Numbered from the stretch's first letter, positions 1 to 8,775 are shown. The stretch is 42,507 nt of DNA from Clostridiaceae bacterium (GCA_012521705.1 JAAYLX010000009.1:1-42507), one strand, 5' to 3'. The notes: generated by a model from the sequence alone, not told the origin. Numbers and translations: made by a program.

Positions 1-288
1 ATCCCTTCCTTCTGCGGAAAAGGCAATTATGGAATCATCCCCCATCAGAAAGCCCTGGAATATGGCGTGAAAATAACAGGAGCTACTGTTCATTTTGTTG
101 ATCCTGAGTATGATTCAGGCCCTATTATCTTTCAAAGAGCAGTTGAAGTGTCAGATGATGATACACCCGAAACTCTGCAGAGGAAGGTTATGGAACAGGC
201 GGAATGGATTCTTCTGCCCAAGGCCATACTTCTTTTCAGCCAGGGAAAACTAAAGGTTGAAGGACGCAAAGTAAGAATACTTCCTTAA
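1..288 (+). CDS. purN: Phosphoribosylglycinamide formyltransferase, 3' part (partial)
   Basis: This is the C-terminal half of PurN, which uses 10-formyl-THF to formylate GAR in de novo purine synthesis. The reading frame is open from the first base. It begins with IPSFCGKGNYGI, followed by VKITGATVHFVD and DSGPIIFQ, the conserved C-terminal blocks of PurN that include the active-site Asp in the VDPEYDSG loop. About 95 codons are present of a usual ~200, so the N-terminal half lies upstream of the window. The next gene is purD, which fits a purine operon. Identity is secure. Only the start is missing. Confidence 0.93.
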   Translation: MPSFCGKGNYGIIPHQKALEYGVKITGATVHFVDPEYDSGPIIFQRAVEVSDDDTPETLQRKVMEQAEWILLPKAILLFSQGKLKVEGRKVRILP

Positions 289-390
289 TGGTGAATTTGG
301 ATAATTATGATGCTATATCACAAAAGAGTCAGATCAAAGATTTAATGAAGACTTTTGATATAAAATAAATGGTTCAGGAAGGTAAGGAAA
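289..390 (+). other. Short purN-purD gap without purH
   Basis: A 102-base gap separates purN from purD. It holds a GTG-initiated frame of 25 codons (291-368) with no recognisable family and no Shine-Dalgarno sequence, which I do not call as a gene. Many Firmicutes have purH between purN and purD; here it is absent. The last bases carry the purD ribosome-binding site (AGGAAGGTAAGG). Confidence 0.5.
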
Positions 391-1650
391 ATGAAAGTCT
401 TGGTTGTAGGTTCCGGGGGAAGGGAACATGCTATTTTGTGGAAATTAAAGCAGAGTCCCCGGGTAACAGACCTTTATTGTGCACCCGGAAACGGCGGAAT
501 TTCTGAAATAGCCCGGTGTGTTTCTGTTGAAGCGACAGATATTGAAGGTATTGTTGCATTTTCAAAAGAAAACAATATTGATCTTGTGGTTGTCGCTCCC
601 GACGACCCTCTTGCAGCCGGTATGGTGGATGCTCTGGAGGCTGAGGGAATTCGGGCGTTCGGACCCCGCAGGAATGCTGCTTTGATAGAAGCCAGCAAGG
701 CTTTTTCAAAACAGCTCATGAGAAAGTACAATATACCCACAGCCGAGTATGAAATTTTCGATGACAGCGAAAAAGCGAAAGAATATGTAAGATCCGCTTC
801 TTATCCGCTGGTTGTAAAAGCTGACGGCCTTGCGCTGGGAAAGGGCGTAATTATTTGCAATACTGCCCAGGAAGCTCTTGACGCTGTTTCTTCAATTATG
901 GAGGATAAGAAATTCGGTTCTGCTGGTCAGAAAGTAGTTATTGAAGAGTTTATGACGGGACCGGAAGTATCTGTTCTTGCTTTTACAGACGGAAAAACTT
1001 TGGTTCCTATGGTAAGCTCCCAGGACCATAAAAGAGTATTTGACAATGATAAAGGCTTAAATACTGGCGGTATGGGGACTTTCTCGCCCAGCAGACACTA
1101 TACTGAAGAAATCAGCAAAGTTTGTATGGATAAAATTTTCAAGCCTACAATCGAGGTAATGAAGAAAGAAGGGCGTCCATTCAAAGGCGTGCTTTATTTC
1201 GGGCTAATGCTGACAGATAAAGGACCCAAGGTTCTGGAGTACAACGCGCGTTTCGGCGACCCGGAGACCCAAGTTATATTACCGCTTCTTGAAACCGATC
1301 TTCTTGATATTTTTGAAGCTGTAATTGATGAAAAATTGGACACAATAAATATTACATGGAAAAATGAAGCTGCAGTCTGCGTAATCATGGCTTCTGGCGG
1401 ATACCCGGAAAAGTATGTGAAAGGCTATGAAATAAGCGGCCTCGAAAAATTTGAAAACTGCAAGGATATTATAGTATTCCATGCAGGTACGAAAAAGGAA
1501 TCCGGAAAATTCTATACCAATGGAGGAAGAGTTTTGGGTGTGACCGCCATTGCCCCAAATTTGAAAATGGCAAGAGAAAAAGCTTACAAGGCAGTTTCTG
1601 ACATTGCTTTTAAAGATGCGCACTTCAGGCGTGATATAGGAATAAAATAG
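391..1650 (+). CDS. purD: Phosphoribosylamine-glycine ligase (GARS)
   Basis: PurD joins phosphoribosylamine and glycine with ATP to give GAR, the step just before PurN. The 419-residue length is normal for the family. The N-terminal GSGGREHA motif is at residues 7-14, an ATP-grasp core follows (PLVVKADGLALGKGV, then GGMGTFSPS), and the metal/ATP-binding LEYNARFGDPETQ is near residues 282-294. The ATG has a good AGGAAGGTAAGGA ribosome-binding site just upstream. It is probably co-transcribed with purN. No obvious U-tract terminator follows directly; the next structured element is the hairpin near 1728-1765. Confidence 0.97.
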   Translation: MKVLVVGSGGREHAILWKLKQSPRVTDLYCAPGNGGISEIARCVSVEATDIEGIVAFSKENNIDLVVVAPDDPLAAGMVDALEAEGIRAFGPRRNAALIEASKAFSKQLMRKYNIPTAEYEIFDDSEKAKEYVRSASYPLVVKADGLALGKGVIICNTAQEALDAVSSIMEDKKFGSAGQKVVIEEFMTGPEVSVLAFTDGKTLVPMVSSQDHKRVFDNDKGLNTGGMGTFSPSRHYTEEISKVCMDKIFKPTIEVMKKEGRPFKGVLYFGLMLTDKGPKVLEYNARFGDPETQVILPLLETDLLDIFEAVIDEKLDTINITWKNEAAVCVIMASGGYPEKYVKGYEISGLEKFENCKDIIVFHAGTKKESGKFYTNGGRVLGVTAIAPNLKMAREKAYKAVSDIAFKDAHFRRDIGIK

Positions 1651-1727
1651 CATAGTATCATTATCCTCACAGCATATAAACTCCTTCTTTACAAATAATA
1701 ATACTGGTCGCTTCAGGGGCAATCCCG

Positions 1728-1765
1728 GATTCTGGCAAATTGGGGATCAATTTAAAACCAGAATC
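1728..1765 (+). other. Strong hairpin upstream of the DUF1540 gene
   Basis: GATTCTGG (1728-1735) pairs with CCAGAATC (1758-1765), and inside it AAATTG (1737-1742) pairs with CAATTT (1748-1753). This makes a 14-bp two-part stem with a 5-base loop. No T run follows on the plus strand, so it is not a standard terminator. It lies 42 bases before the GTG of the downstream small gene and could be a 5'-UTR structure, an operator or an mRNA 3'-end element of purD. Confidence 0.45.
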
Positions 1766-1807
1766 GGCAGAGGACCGGATATTTGTTTGTATGGGAGGTG
1801 AAATGCA

Positions 1808-1969
1808 GTGAAGGGTAACAGATCAATAGGTTGTTCAGTAACTGAGTGCAGATTCCACGCAAAATCAGAGCCTCTTTGCAGTCTGGAGAATATTCAGGTA
1901 GCCAAGAAAGTACCTGATACAGCAACTTCTGAAAGAGATACAGAATGTGCAACTTTTGAAAAAGAATAA
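1808..1969 (+). CDS. DUF1540 small Cys-rich protein
   Basis: This 53-residue protein starts with GTG. The choice of start rests on a strong GGGAGGTG ribosome-binding site at 1793-1800, seven bases before it; an ATG three bases upstream of that (1803) is closed by a stop after two codons. The sequence shows the DUF1540 pattern: IGCSVTECRFH, then PLCSLENIQV, then TECATFEKE. Four cysteines sit in a CxxxxC...C...CxTF arrangement (C9, C14, C24, C47), likely a small metal-binding knuckle. DUF1540 proteins are common in Clostridia, often as tandem domains, with no established function. A bidirectional terminator follows directly. Confidence 0.8.
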   Translation: MKGNRSIGCSVTECRFHAKSEPLCSLENIQVAKKVPDTATSERDTECATFEKE

Positions 1970-1973
1970 TCAA

Positions 1974-1998
1974 AAGGCCGGTTTATACCGGCCTTATT
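1974..1998. terminator. Bidirectional terminator between DUF1540 and zupT
   Basis: AAGGCCGGT (1974-1982) and ACCGGCCTT (1987-1995) form a perfect 9-bp stem with a TTAT loop. T/A-rich flanks lie on both sides. It sits between two convergent genes and probably ends both transcripts. Confidence 0.8.
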
Positions 1999-2034
1999 TA
2001 ATTCCTTCTGAAGTTATTTTGCTATCCTGAATCA

Positions 2035-2844
2035 TTAACCCAAATCCAGGAATATCACAGAACCTGATGCCATTAAGGCCATTCCAAGCATAAGCCCCAG
2101 CATTGACAAGCCTTCATGCCCATATTCCCGGGCAGAAGGCAATAGCTCATCAAGGGCTATATAGACCATTATCCCTGCAACTGCTCCAAAAACTAAGCCA
2201 AATACCGAGTCGGTAATGATTGGACCCAAAATCAGCATAGTAACAATTGCGCCAAGGGGTTCTGACAATCCTGAAAGGAAAGAAGTCAGAATTGCTTTTT
2301 TCTTGCTCCTGGTGGAATAGTAAACCGGAACCGAGATGGCAATGCCTTCGGGAATATTATGTATTGCAATGGCCAACGCAATTGACAGACCCAGGGCAGG
2401 GCTTTTTACTCCTGAAACATAAGTTGCTATCCCTTCGGGGAAGTTGTGGATTGTAACAGCAATAGCCGTAAAAATACCTGTCCTGAACAACTGGGAGGTT
2501 ATTATTTTTTCGGTCGGAACAGGGGAGCTGATTTGATGAGGTTTGTGAGGTTCAGGGATAAATTCATTTATAAAAGCCATTAATACCGCTCCGAACAGGA
2601 AGGACAGAATTGCTAAGATTTTTCCGTTCTTAGAACCATGTACGGAGGTAAGATACACCTGGGATTCATGGAATATCTCCATGAAAGACAAATAAACCAT
2701 AATGCCCGCCGAAAAGCCGAGAAGGAGTGACAGAATCTTTGTGCTTCTCTTTTTGAAAAAGACAACTATCATTCCGCCTATTCCAGTGGAGATTCCTGCC
2801 AATAATGAAAGCAGGACAGCATAGTATGAGGTATTCAGATTCAT
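2035..2844 (-). CDS. zupT: ZIP-family zinc/metal transporter (ZupT-like)
   Basis: This is a predicted inner-membrane divalent-metal importer of the ZIP family, GufA/ZupT branch. The 269 residues contain about eight hydrophobic segments. The two metal-binding helices carry HNFPEG (residues 133-138) and HNIPEG (162-167), the family signature. A short loop near residues 97-113 (PEPHKPHQI) has three histidines, as expected for the variable ZIP loop. It is monocistronic and convergent with the DUF1540 gene. No metal-regulator operator was recognised upstream. The family call is firm; the metal (Zn, Fe or Mn) is not decided by the sequence. Confidence 0.9.
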   Translation of the reverse strand: MNLNTSYYAVLLSLLAGISTGIGGMIVVFFKKRSTKILSLLLGFSAGIMVYLSFMEIFHESQVYLTSVHGSKNGKILAILSFLFGAVLMAFINEFIPEPHKPHQISSPVPTEKIITSQLFRTGIFTAIAVTIHNFPEGIATYVSGVKSPALGLSIALAIAIHNIPEGIAISVPVYYSTRSKKKAILTSFLSGLSEPLGAIVTMLILGPIITDSVFGLVFGAVAGIMVYIALDELLPSAREYGHEGLSMLGLMLGMALMASGSVIFLDLG

Positions 2845-2963
2845 ATTCCACCCGATAAAAGTATGTACATGCTAAATGTATGTGAATTTGCCCGCATCAA
2901 TGATAAATAAAATACAATAATTTTTGCATTTATACATTTTGATGGTCACAGTATATCCCCTGA

Positions 2964-2992
2964 TTGTGTCAAATATTTGCGTATGTTATAAT
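2964..2992 (+). promoter_or_regulatory. Sigma-A promoter for lepA
   Basis: TTGTGT (2964-2969), 17 bases, then TATAAT (2987-2992), preceded by TG one base upstream (extended -10). It lies about 75 bases before the lepA start. Confidence 0.6.
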
Positions 2993-3065
2993 AAATCACT
3001 GATTAGGCCATTATTAAATTGGTAAAGAATACTTTTCCTTATAATAAATATCACAGGGGTTGAAT

Positions 3066-4877
3066 ATGGCAAACAACAGACAAAGCAAAATCAGAAATTT
3101 CTGTATCATTGCGCATATAGATCATGGTAAATCCACTCTTGCGGACCGGCTCCTTGAAATAACCGGTACTCTTACCGAACGTGAGATGAACGAGCAGGTT
3201 CTGGACAACATGGATATTGAGCGTGAGCGCGGGATTACCATTAAGGCTCAGGCTGTCAGAATGATTTATAATGATGAAAACGGAGAAGAATATATACTTA
3301 ACCTGATAGACACCCCGGGTCATGTTGACTTCAACTATGAGGTTTCCAGAAGTATTGCTGCATGTGAAGGTGCTGTACTTGTGGTCGACGCCTCCCAGGG
3401 TATAGAGGCGCAGACTCTGGCAAATGTTTACCTTGCCCTGGAACAGGATCTTGAGATATTGCCTGTAATTAATAAAATTGACCTCCCGGGAGCAAGGCCC
3501 GATGAAGTTGCCAAAGAGATCGAAGATATTATTGGCATAGATGCAAGTAATGCTCCCAGAATTTCAGCCAAAAACGGAATAAACATCGAAAGTGTATTAA
3601 AAGAAGTTGTCAGGGTCATTCCCCCGCCGAAGGGCGATGAATCAGAGCCTTTGAGGGCGTTGATTTTCGACTCATACTACGATTCGTACAGGGGCGTGGT
3701 GGCCTACGTCAGACTTATGGAAGGCAGTGTGCGAATCGGCCAGACAATAAAAATGATGCATACCGGCAAAGAATTTACAGTGACCGAACTTGGTTACCTG
3801 AGAGCGGGAGGACAGGTTCCCAGTGAAGAACTCCTTGCCGGAGAGGTCGGATATATCTGCGCAAGTATCAAGAACGTAAGGGACTGCCGCGTCGGTGATA
3901 CCATAACCATAGCCAGCAACCCTGCCAAAGAACCTCTTCCGGGTTATAAGAAGGCTGTGCCAATGGTTTTCTGCGGAATTTACCCTGCTGACGGGTCAAA
4001 ATACGGCGACCTCAGGGATGCCCTGGAAAAACTCCAGCTCAATGACGCTTCCCTGCTGTTTGAACCTGAAACATCGAATGCATTGGGTTTTGGCTTCAGA
4101 TGCGGATTTTTGGGCCTGCTTCACATGGAGATTATCCAGGAACGCCTTGAGAGGGAATACAACCTGGACCTTGTCACAACAGCACCAAGCGTTATATACA
4201 GAATAAAGAAAACCAACGGAGAGGTTATTGAGCTTGACAATCCCACCAATATGCCCGATGCTTCTGAAATTGAGTTCATGGAAGAGCCCATTGTCAAAGC
4301 CACAATCATGACGCCTTCGGAGTATGTAGGCAATATTATGGAGCTCTGCCAGGACCGGAGGGGCACCTATCTGGGAATGGAATATCTGGAGGCCACCCGT
4401 GTTATTCTGAACTATGAGATACCACTGAACGAGATTATTTATGACTTCTTTGACGCGCTTAAGTCCAGATCAAGGGGTTATGCGTCCCTGGATTACGAGT
4501 TAAAGGGCTATGCCCCGTCCAAACTGGTCAAGCTGGATATAAGGCTCAATAACGAAGTAGTGGATGCTCTTTCATTTATAGTACACACCGACAAAGCATA
4601 CGCAAGAGGCCGGAGAATGGCTGAGAAGTTAAAAGAGACTATACCCAGGCAACAGTTTGAAATTCCTGTTCAGGCATGTATCGGTAACAAGGTAATCGCC
4701 AGAGAGACCGTTAAGGCATATCGCAAGGACGTTCTGGCAAAATGCTATGGCGGTGACATTACACGTAAGAAAAAGCTGCTTGAAAAGCAGAAGGAAGGTA
4801 AAAAGCGCATGCGCCAGGTCGGCAGCGTAGAAGTGCCCCAGGAAGCATTCATGAGTGTACTTAAACTGGATACATGA
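3066..4877 (+). CDS. lepA: Elongation factor 4 (LepA) GTPase
   Basis: LepA/EF4 is a ribosome-associated translational GTPase involved in initiation/back-translocation and stress tolerance. GTPase motifs are clear: AHIDHGKST (G1), DTPGHVDF (G3), NKIDLPGA (G4) and SAKNG (G5), followed by EF-G-like domains II, III and V and the LepA-specific C-terminal domain with the [19 protein letters not shown] block. I start it at ATG 3066 (MANNRQSK) rather than the TTG two codons upstream, because AGGGG at 3055-3059 is then six bases away. Length is 603 residues, typical for the family. hemW follows, a common neighbour in Firmicutes. Confidence 0.97.
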   Translation: MANNRQSKIRNFCIIAHIDHGKSTLADRLLEITGTLTEREMNEQVLDNMDIERERGITIKAQAVRMIYNDENGEEYILNLIDTPGHVDFNYEVSRSIAACEGAVLVVDASQGIEAQTLANVYLALEQDLEILPVINKIDLPGARPDEVAKEIEDIIGIDASNAPRISAKNGINIESVLKEVVRVIPPPKGDESEPLRALIFDSYYDSYRGVVAYVRLMEGSVRIGQTIKMMHTGKEFTVTELGYLRAGGQVPSEELLAGEVGYICASIKNVRDCRVGDTITIASNPAKEPLPGYKKAVPMVFCGIYPADGSKYGDLRDALEKLQLNDASLLFEPETSNALGFGFRCGFLGLLHMEIIQERLEREYNLDLVTTAPSVIYRIKKTNGEVIELDNPTNMPDASEIEFMEEPIVKATIMTPSEYVGNIMELCQDRRGTYLGMEYLEATRVILNYEIPLNEIIYDFFDALKSRSRGYASLDYELKGYAPSKLVKLDIRLNNEVVDALSFIVHTDKAYARGRRMAEKLKETIPRQQFEIPVQACIGNKVIARETVKAYRKDVLAKCYGGDITRKKKLLEKQKEGKKRMRQVGSVEVPQEAFMSVLKLDT

Positions 4878-4891
4878 TATTTAAGAAGTAC

Positions 4892-4937
4892 AGGAGTGAG
4901 TTAAGATTTTCAGCGTACAAATCTTAACATCACTCCT
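4892..4937 (+). other. Long inverted repeat downstream of lepA
   Basis: AGGAGTGA plus TTAAGATTT (4892-4909) pair with AAATCTTAA plus TCACTCCT (4919-4937), giving 17 base pairs with a small bulge and a 9-base loop. No T run follows, so this is not a classical intrinsic terminator. It could stabilise the lepA 3' end or be a processing site. The rest of the 229-base lepA-hemW gap shows nothing else I can name. Confidence 0.5.
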
Positions 4938-5106
4938 GCTCTATTTGGTATAGACAATATTCCATAAAAAGAGTTCCCGCTTTCATACTGTCTGAAACAG
5001 CATGCTAATGACCGGCTGAATTATTTAAGGTAAGAGGCGCTTAGTATAAAATCCAAAATAAAACCAAAGAACTTATAGAACTAATTGAACTTAAAGGTAA
5101 ACATCA

Positions 5107-6246
5107 ATGGAAAATAAGAGTATTGGATTGTATATACACATTCCGTTTTGCATAAAAAAGTGCAATTACTGTGATTTTTGCTCGTATCCGAATATGGAGG
5201 AATACTGGGATAAGTATGTTTACGCAGTATCTGATGAGCTTGTCTTAAAATCTCCTGAGTTTGAAAGTTATATTGTAGGCTCTGTCTTTGTTGGAGGGGG
5301 TACGCCTTCCCTTTTACCGCCTGAATATATTGCCCGGATCTTTGAAATAGTGCACAAATACTATAAAATATCTGATGTTTGTGAAATAAGCATAGAATCC
5401 AACCCTGGCACAATAACTGAAGAAAAGTTCAGAGTATACCGGAGCATTGGCATCAACAGGCTCAGTATCGGGCTTCAGGCATGCCAGGAGCACCTGCTTA
5501 AAAATTTGGGCAGGATACATACCTATAAGGATTTTATAACTGCGGTTGACCTTGCCCAAAAACACGGATTAACTAATATAAATGCCGATATAATATTTGG
5601 AATACCCGGCCAGACCTTCAAAGACTGGGAGGAAACTCTCAGCAATATTACTTCCCTGGGGCTGACACACATTTCATGTTATGACCTTATTATAGAGGAA
5701 GGAACGTTGTTCGGTGAAATGCAGGAAAAAGGTATTCTCAGGGAGATGGACCATGACCTGAACAGGCAAATGTACCACTTTGCGATAGATTACTTTTCGT
5801 CAAAAGGTTATGAACAATACGAAATATCCAATTTTGCGAAACCTGGTTACCAGTGCCGTCATAATATGAATTACTGGGAGAGAGGTGAGTATATCGGAAT
5901 TGGTGCAGGCGCCCACTCCTTTAGCGGTAACAGAAGATATGCCAATATTCAGAATGTGGAAGAGTATATCGAAGGAGTAGAGACCGGGAACCTCAAATTA
6001 TCCGAGGATTCCTGTCTTACAACGGAGGAAGCTCTTGCCGAAAAAATGATATTGGGACTTCGGATGAATAAAGGAGTTGATTTGGGGATTGTATCGAAAG
6101 AATTCGGGATTGATGTTGAGTCAAAGTATAAAAAATCAATAGAGATCCTGTCAGAGGAAGATTTGATAACGCTGAAAGGCAAAGTATTGTGCCTGACAAA
6201 TAAAGGGCTGGATTTGGCCAATAAAGTCTTCGTTGAGTTTCTTTAA
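5107..6246 (+). CDS. hemW: Radical SAM heme chaperone HemW
   Basis: HemW is a HemN-like radical SAM protein that binds heme and is often mis-annotated as oxygen-independent coproporphyrinogen oxidase. The 379 residues begin YIHIPFCIKKCNYCDFC: C15, C19 and C22 form the CX3CX2C cluster motif, with an extra Cys at 25. The HNMNYW motif at residues 252-257, followed by GIGAGAHS, is characteristic of HemW rather than true HemN. The start is the ATG directly before this motif, though its ribosome-binding site is weak. It is linked to the next gene by a 40-base gap, so they probably share a transcript. Confidence 0.93.
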   Translation: MENKSIGLYIHIPFCIKKCNYCDFCSYPNMEEYWDKYVYAVSDELVLKSPEFESYIVGSVFVGGGTPSLLPPEYIARIFEIVHKYYKISDVCEISIESNPGTITEEKFRVYRSIGINRLSIGLQACQEHLLKNLGRIHTYKDFITAVDLAQKHGLTNINADIIFGIPGQTFKDWEETLSNITSLGLTHISCYDLIIEEGTLFGEMQEKGILREMDHDLNRQMYHFAIDYFSSKGYEQYEISNFAKPGYQCRHNMNYWERGEYIGIGAGAHSFSGNRRYANIQNVEEYIEGVETGNLKLSEDSCLTTEEALAEKMILGLRMNKGVDLGIVSKEFGIDVESKYKKSIEILSEEDLITLKGKVLCLTNKGLDLANKVFVEFL

Positions 6247-6286
6247 ACTCAAGGACTTAACAGAAAAATGAATGGGGGTCATATAG

Positions 6287-7486
6287 ATGGATATTAAAGA
6301 TAGAAACATATTTGACGGAAATAACGGATTACTTCAGGAAAACAAAGCATATTTGGAGGATTTTTTAATAGAGGTACGAGAGATTATTGAAGATATAGAA
6401 CTGGAGATGGTTAACCTCCAAATGGATCCCCGAATCAAAGACAGCCTTAATTCTATATATTGCAGTTTCAACACACTCAGGGGGATGGCAGGACTGTTAA
6501 ATAATCCGCTTTGCAACAAAATAATTAATGCCACTGAAGAGCTGCTTGATACAGTAAGAAATAATAGTTCTTTATTTAACAAAAACATTTTCAACAGAAT
6601 CCTTGATTCTGTGAACTTTATTAAGAAGCTGTGCACCGATACACCGGTTATCTTTGATTATAGATTTATCGCTGAAGCGGAAGAACATATTCAAGCCGTA
6701 AGTAAAATTAACGATGATATTCTTCAGGATAATGCCCAAAGCGGGGACAATTCAGGAAGTAGCAGGGCGGATGCCAGCTATGGCTCAAATGAGCCGGTTT
6801 TACGGGAAAAAAAGGTTGATGCGACAGATATAATAAAGGAAATCAGAACACAAAAAATAAGGACCAACGGTAACACCGACCAATATGTAAAAATCCCCCT
6901 GGAACGTCTGGACCAGATAATTGAAATTATCCGTGAAGTCGAAAATATTTATGATTCATTGAAAAACGAAATTACCCTCAGGTTCGGAACCAATGATTCT
7001 CTGACCGAAGGCTGCGCAAAATCATACTACCTCATAAATGATATTAAAAAGATTCTGACCGAACTTCGGATGGTTACATTGCATCAGGCTTTCCAGAAGC
7101 TCACCAGATTGACATGTTCATTTATTGAAGAACACCAGCTTGAAGTCAAATTTTCCACCATAGGTGAGAATGTGGAAGTTGACAAGGATATAGCTGATAA
7201 GCTGGTACTGCCATTGGGCGAACTTATCAAATTGCTTCTTGAAACCAGAATATCGGTGACCGACAAAACAGAACTTTGTATCAGCAACATTGAAGTAATG
7301 GCTTATGAGGAAAACGATCTGGTGAACATCGACATCAACTCAGACATGGATTTGAACCCGGAGGATTTCGGCAGGGCTGAAAAACTCAAAGATATCAGGC
7401 AGCAGCTAAATTCACTGAATTGCGCTTTAACATTAGGCTCCAATGCCGACAAAGGGTTAAGAATCACCATCTCAATACGGGAATGA
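6287..7486 (+). CDS. Degenerate CheA-like protein (pseudo-kinase)
   Basis: This 399-residue protein is built like a shortened chemotaxis histidine kinase CheA. Residues about 20-115 resemble the Hpt (P1) domain, but the phospho-acceptor segment usually written HTLKG reads NTLRG, with Asn at position 62 instead of His. A polar linker (about 140-190) is followed by a P3-like dimerisation helix pair (VKIPLERLDQIIEIIREV and LRMVTLHQAFQKL). From about 286 a HATPase-like region follows: the N-box position reads GELIKLLLET, the DDGxG position is INSDMDL, and the tail GSNADKGLRITISI still resembles a HATPase end. No CheW-like P5 domain is present. Catalysis looks lost, and a structural or sequestering role is my inference. 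It ends at a strong terminator just before hrcA. Confidence 0.7.
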   Translation: MDIKDRNIFDGNNGLLQENKAYLEDFLIEVREIIEDIELEMVNLQMDPRIKDSLNSIYCSFNTLRGMAGLLNNPLCNKIINATEELLDTVRNNSSLFNKNIFNRILDSVNFIKKLCTDTPVIFDYRFIAEAEEHIQAVSKINDDILQDNAQSGDNSGSSRADASYGSNEPVLREKKVDATDIIKEIRTQKIRTNGNTDQYVKIPLERLDQIIEIIREVENIYDSLKNEITLRFGTNDSLTEGCAKSYYLINDIKKILTELRMVTLHQAFQKLTRLTCSFIEEHQLEVKFSTIGENVEVDKDIADKLVLPLGELIKLLLETRISVTDKTELCISNIEVMAYEENDLVNIDINSDMDLNPEDFGRAEKLKDIRQQLNSLNCALTLGSNADKGLRITISIRE

Positions 7487-7511
7487 TGTTTGTTTTTGAT
7501 TTAAAAGACAT

Positions 7512-7546
7512 AAAATATCCGTTAGAATAACGGATATTTTTTATTG
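7512..7546 (+). terminator. Intrinsic terminator ending the lepA-hemW-cheA-like unit
   Basis: AAAATATCCGTTA (7512-7524) and TAACGGATATTTT (7528-7540) form a perfect 13-bp stem with a GAA loop, followed by more T. It separates the upstream genes from the hrcA promoter. Confidence 0.9.
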
Positions 7547-7611
7547 TCCGGAATATTGTCCACAGGCTTCAGAAATGAATCTGGCGCGCCTTGGGAAAGC
7601 TATCTTTATAC

Positions 7612-7640
7612 TTGACAAAGGATAGCTGTAATGTTATTTT
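7612..7640 (+). promoter_or_regulatory. Sigma-A promoter of the hrcA operon
   Basis: TTGACA (7612-7617), 17-base spacer, TATTTT (7635-7640). The predicted start is a few bases before the CIRCE element, the usual arrangement for HrcA repression. Confidence 0.75.
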
Positions 7641-7650
7641 TATGATAGCA

Positions 7651-7677
7651 TTAGCACTCATTACAGGAGAGTGCTAA
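7651..7677 (+). promoter_or_regulatory. CIRCE operator (HrcA binding site)
   Basis: TTAGCACTC, nine bases, GAGTGCTAA is an exact match to the CIRCE consensus. HrcA, encoded by the first gene downstream, represses the operon here, and GroEL normally helps keep HrcA active. The element lies at the start of the mRNA between the promoter and the hrcA ribosome-binding site. Confidence 0.98.
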
Positions 7678-7699
7678 CAACGAAAGGGGAGGTGAAATC

Positions 7700-8758
7700 A
7701 TGGTCTGGGAAAAAGAGCTCAATGAAAGGAAGCGTACAATTTTAAAGTCTATAATTGACGATTATATCAAATATGCTCAGCCGGTGGGCTCAAGGACTAT
7801 TGCCCGGAAGCTTGAGCTTGGATTGGGATCGGCTACCATCAGAAACGAAATGGCCGATTTGGAGGAATTAGGCTATATCACCCAGCCCTATACTTCTGCC
7901 GGTCGTATACCTTCCGATAAAGGATATCGTTTTTACGTTGAGCATCTTATGCAACTCCATAGTCTTGCATATGAGGAAATGGAAAAAATCCAGGCAGCTA
8001 TGAGTGAACAGATTGAGGAGATAAATGAGCTCATTAAAAAAGTGAGCATAATTATATCCAATATTACAGGATATACTTCCTTTGTGCTCTCCCCGCAGTT
8101 AAAGAAAGTTACCATTAAGACAATAAGATTGATCTATGTGGACGAAAAAATGCTGTTGCTTGTTGTTGTTGCCAACGGCGGAATAGTCAAGGACAAGATT
8201 GTTAAACATCAGAGCAATCTGGACGAGGACACCGTTCACAGACTGAGCAATTTTTTGAATAAGGTTTTCTCAGGCAAGACTGTTGTTGAATTAAGTGAAC
8301 AGAACTTCCTTGATATACAGCTTAATCTTAAGGTACCCAAGGAAGCTGTTAAGATTATTCTTGAAGCAATTGAGGATTGCATCCGCAAGATTGATACCAT
8401 AGATGTGTATCTTGACGGAGTTACCAATATATTAAATTTCCCTGAATTCAGCGATCTTTTGAAGGCAAGGGAGATACTGGAACTCCTTAAGGAGGAAGAA
8501 GTAGTTATAAACCTGGTTAAGAATCCTCCTCCGGGAAGTAATCTTGATTATAAGATCGGAAGCGAAAATGAACTCAATGAGTTGAAGGAACTCAGCGTCA
8601 TAACCACTGTATACGGCAGTGACGGAAAGAACTTAGGCACATTTGGCGTCATAGGGCCTACCCGTATGGCCTATGGCAAAGTCGTGTCTTCAATAAAATA
8701 TATCAGAGAAGTATTAAACAAGGAGCTCCTCAAAATACTTGGGGATGACTCCTTATAA
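7700..8758 (+). CDS. hrcA: Heat-inducible transcription repressor HrcA
   Basis: HrcA binds CIRCE and represses class I heat-shock genes. At 352 residues it is of normal length. The N-terminal winged helix (ERKRTILKSIIDDYIKYAQ, then PVGSRTIARK, then LGSATIRNEMADLEELGY) and the central GAF-like domain with FVLSPQ, IRLIYVD and PEFSDL blocks are all present. An AGGGGAGGTG ribosome-binding site supports the ATG. As the first gene behind CIRCE it is autoregulated. grpE starts 17 bases after it. Confidence 0.97.
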   Translation: MVWEKELNERKRTILKSIIDDYIKYAQPVGSRTIARKLELGLGSATIRNEMADLEELGYITQPYTSAGRIPSDKGYRFYVEHLMQLHSLAYEEMEKIQAAMSEQIEEINELIKKVSIIISNITGYTSFVLSPQLKKVTIKTIRLIYVDEKMLLLVVVANGGIVKDKIVKHQSNLDEDTVHRLSNFLNKVFSGKTVVELSEQNFLDIQLNLKVPKEAVKIILEAIEDCIRKIDTIDVYLDGVTNILNFPEFSDLLKAREILELLKEEEVVINLVKNPPPGSNLDYKIGSENELNELKELSVITTVYGSDGKNLGTFGVIGPTRMAYGKVVSSIKYIREVLNKELLKILGDDSL

Positions 8759-8775
8759 GAAAGGATGTTAAGGGC

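Noticed and set aside
291-368. A 25-codon GTG-initiated frame between purN and purD
   Set aside because: No ribosome-binding site, no family resemblance, and too short to support from sequence alone.
1279-1722. A minus-strand frame of 147 codons over the purD end
   Set aside because: It overlaps purD antisense, has no family resemblance and no ribosome-binding site; a shadow of the coding strand.
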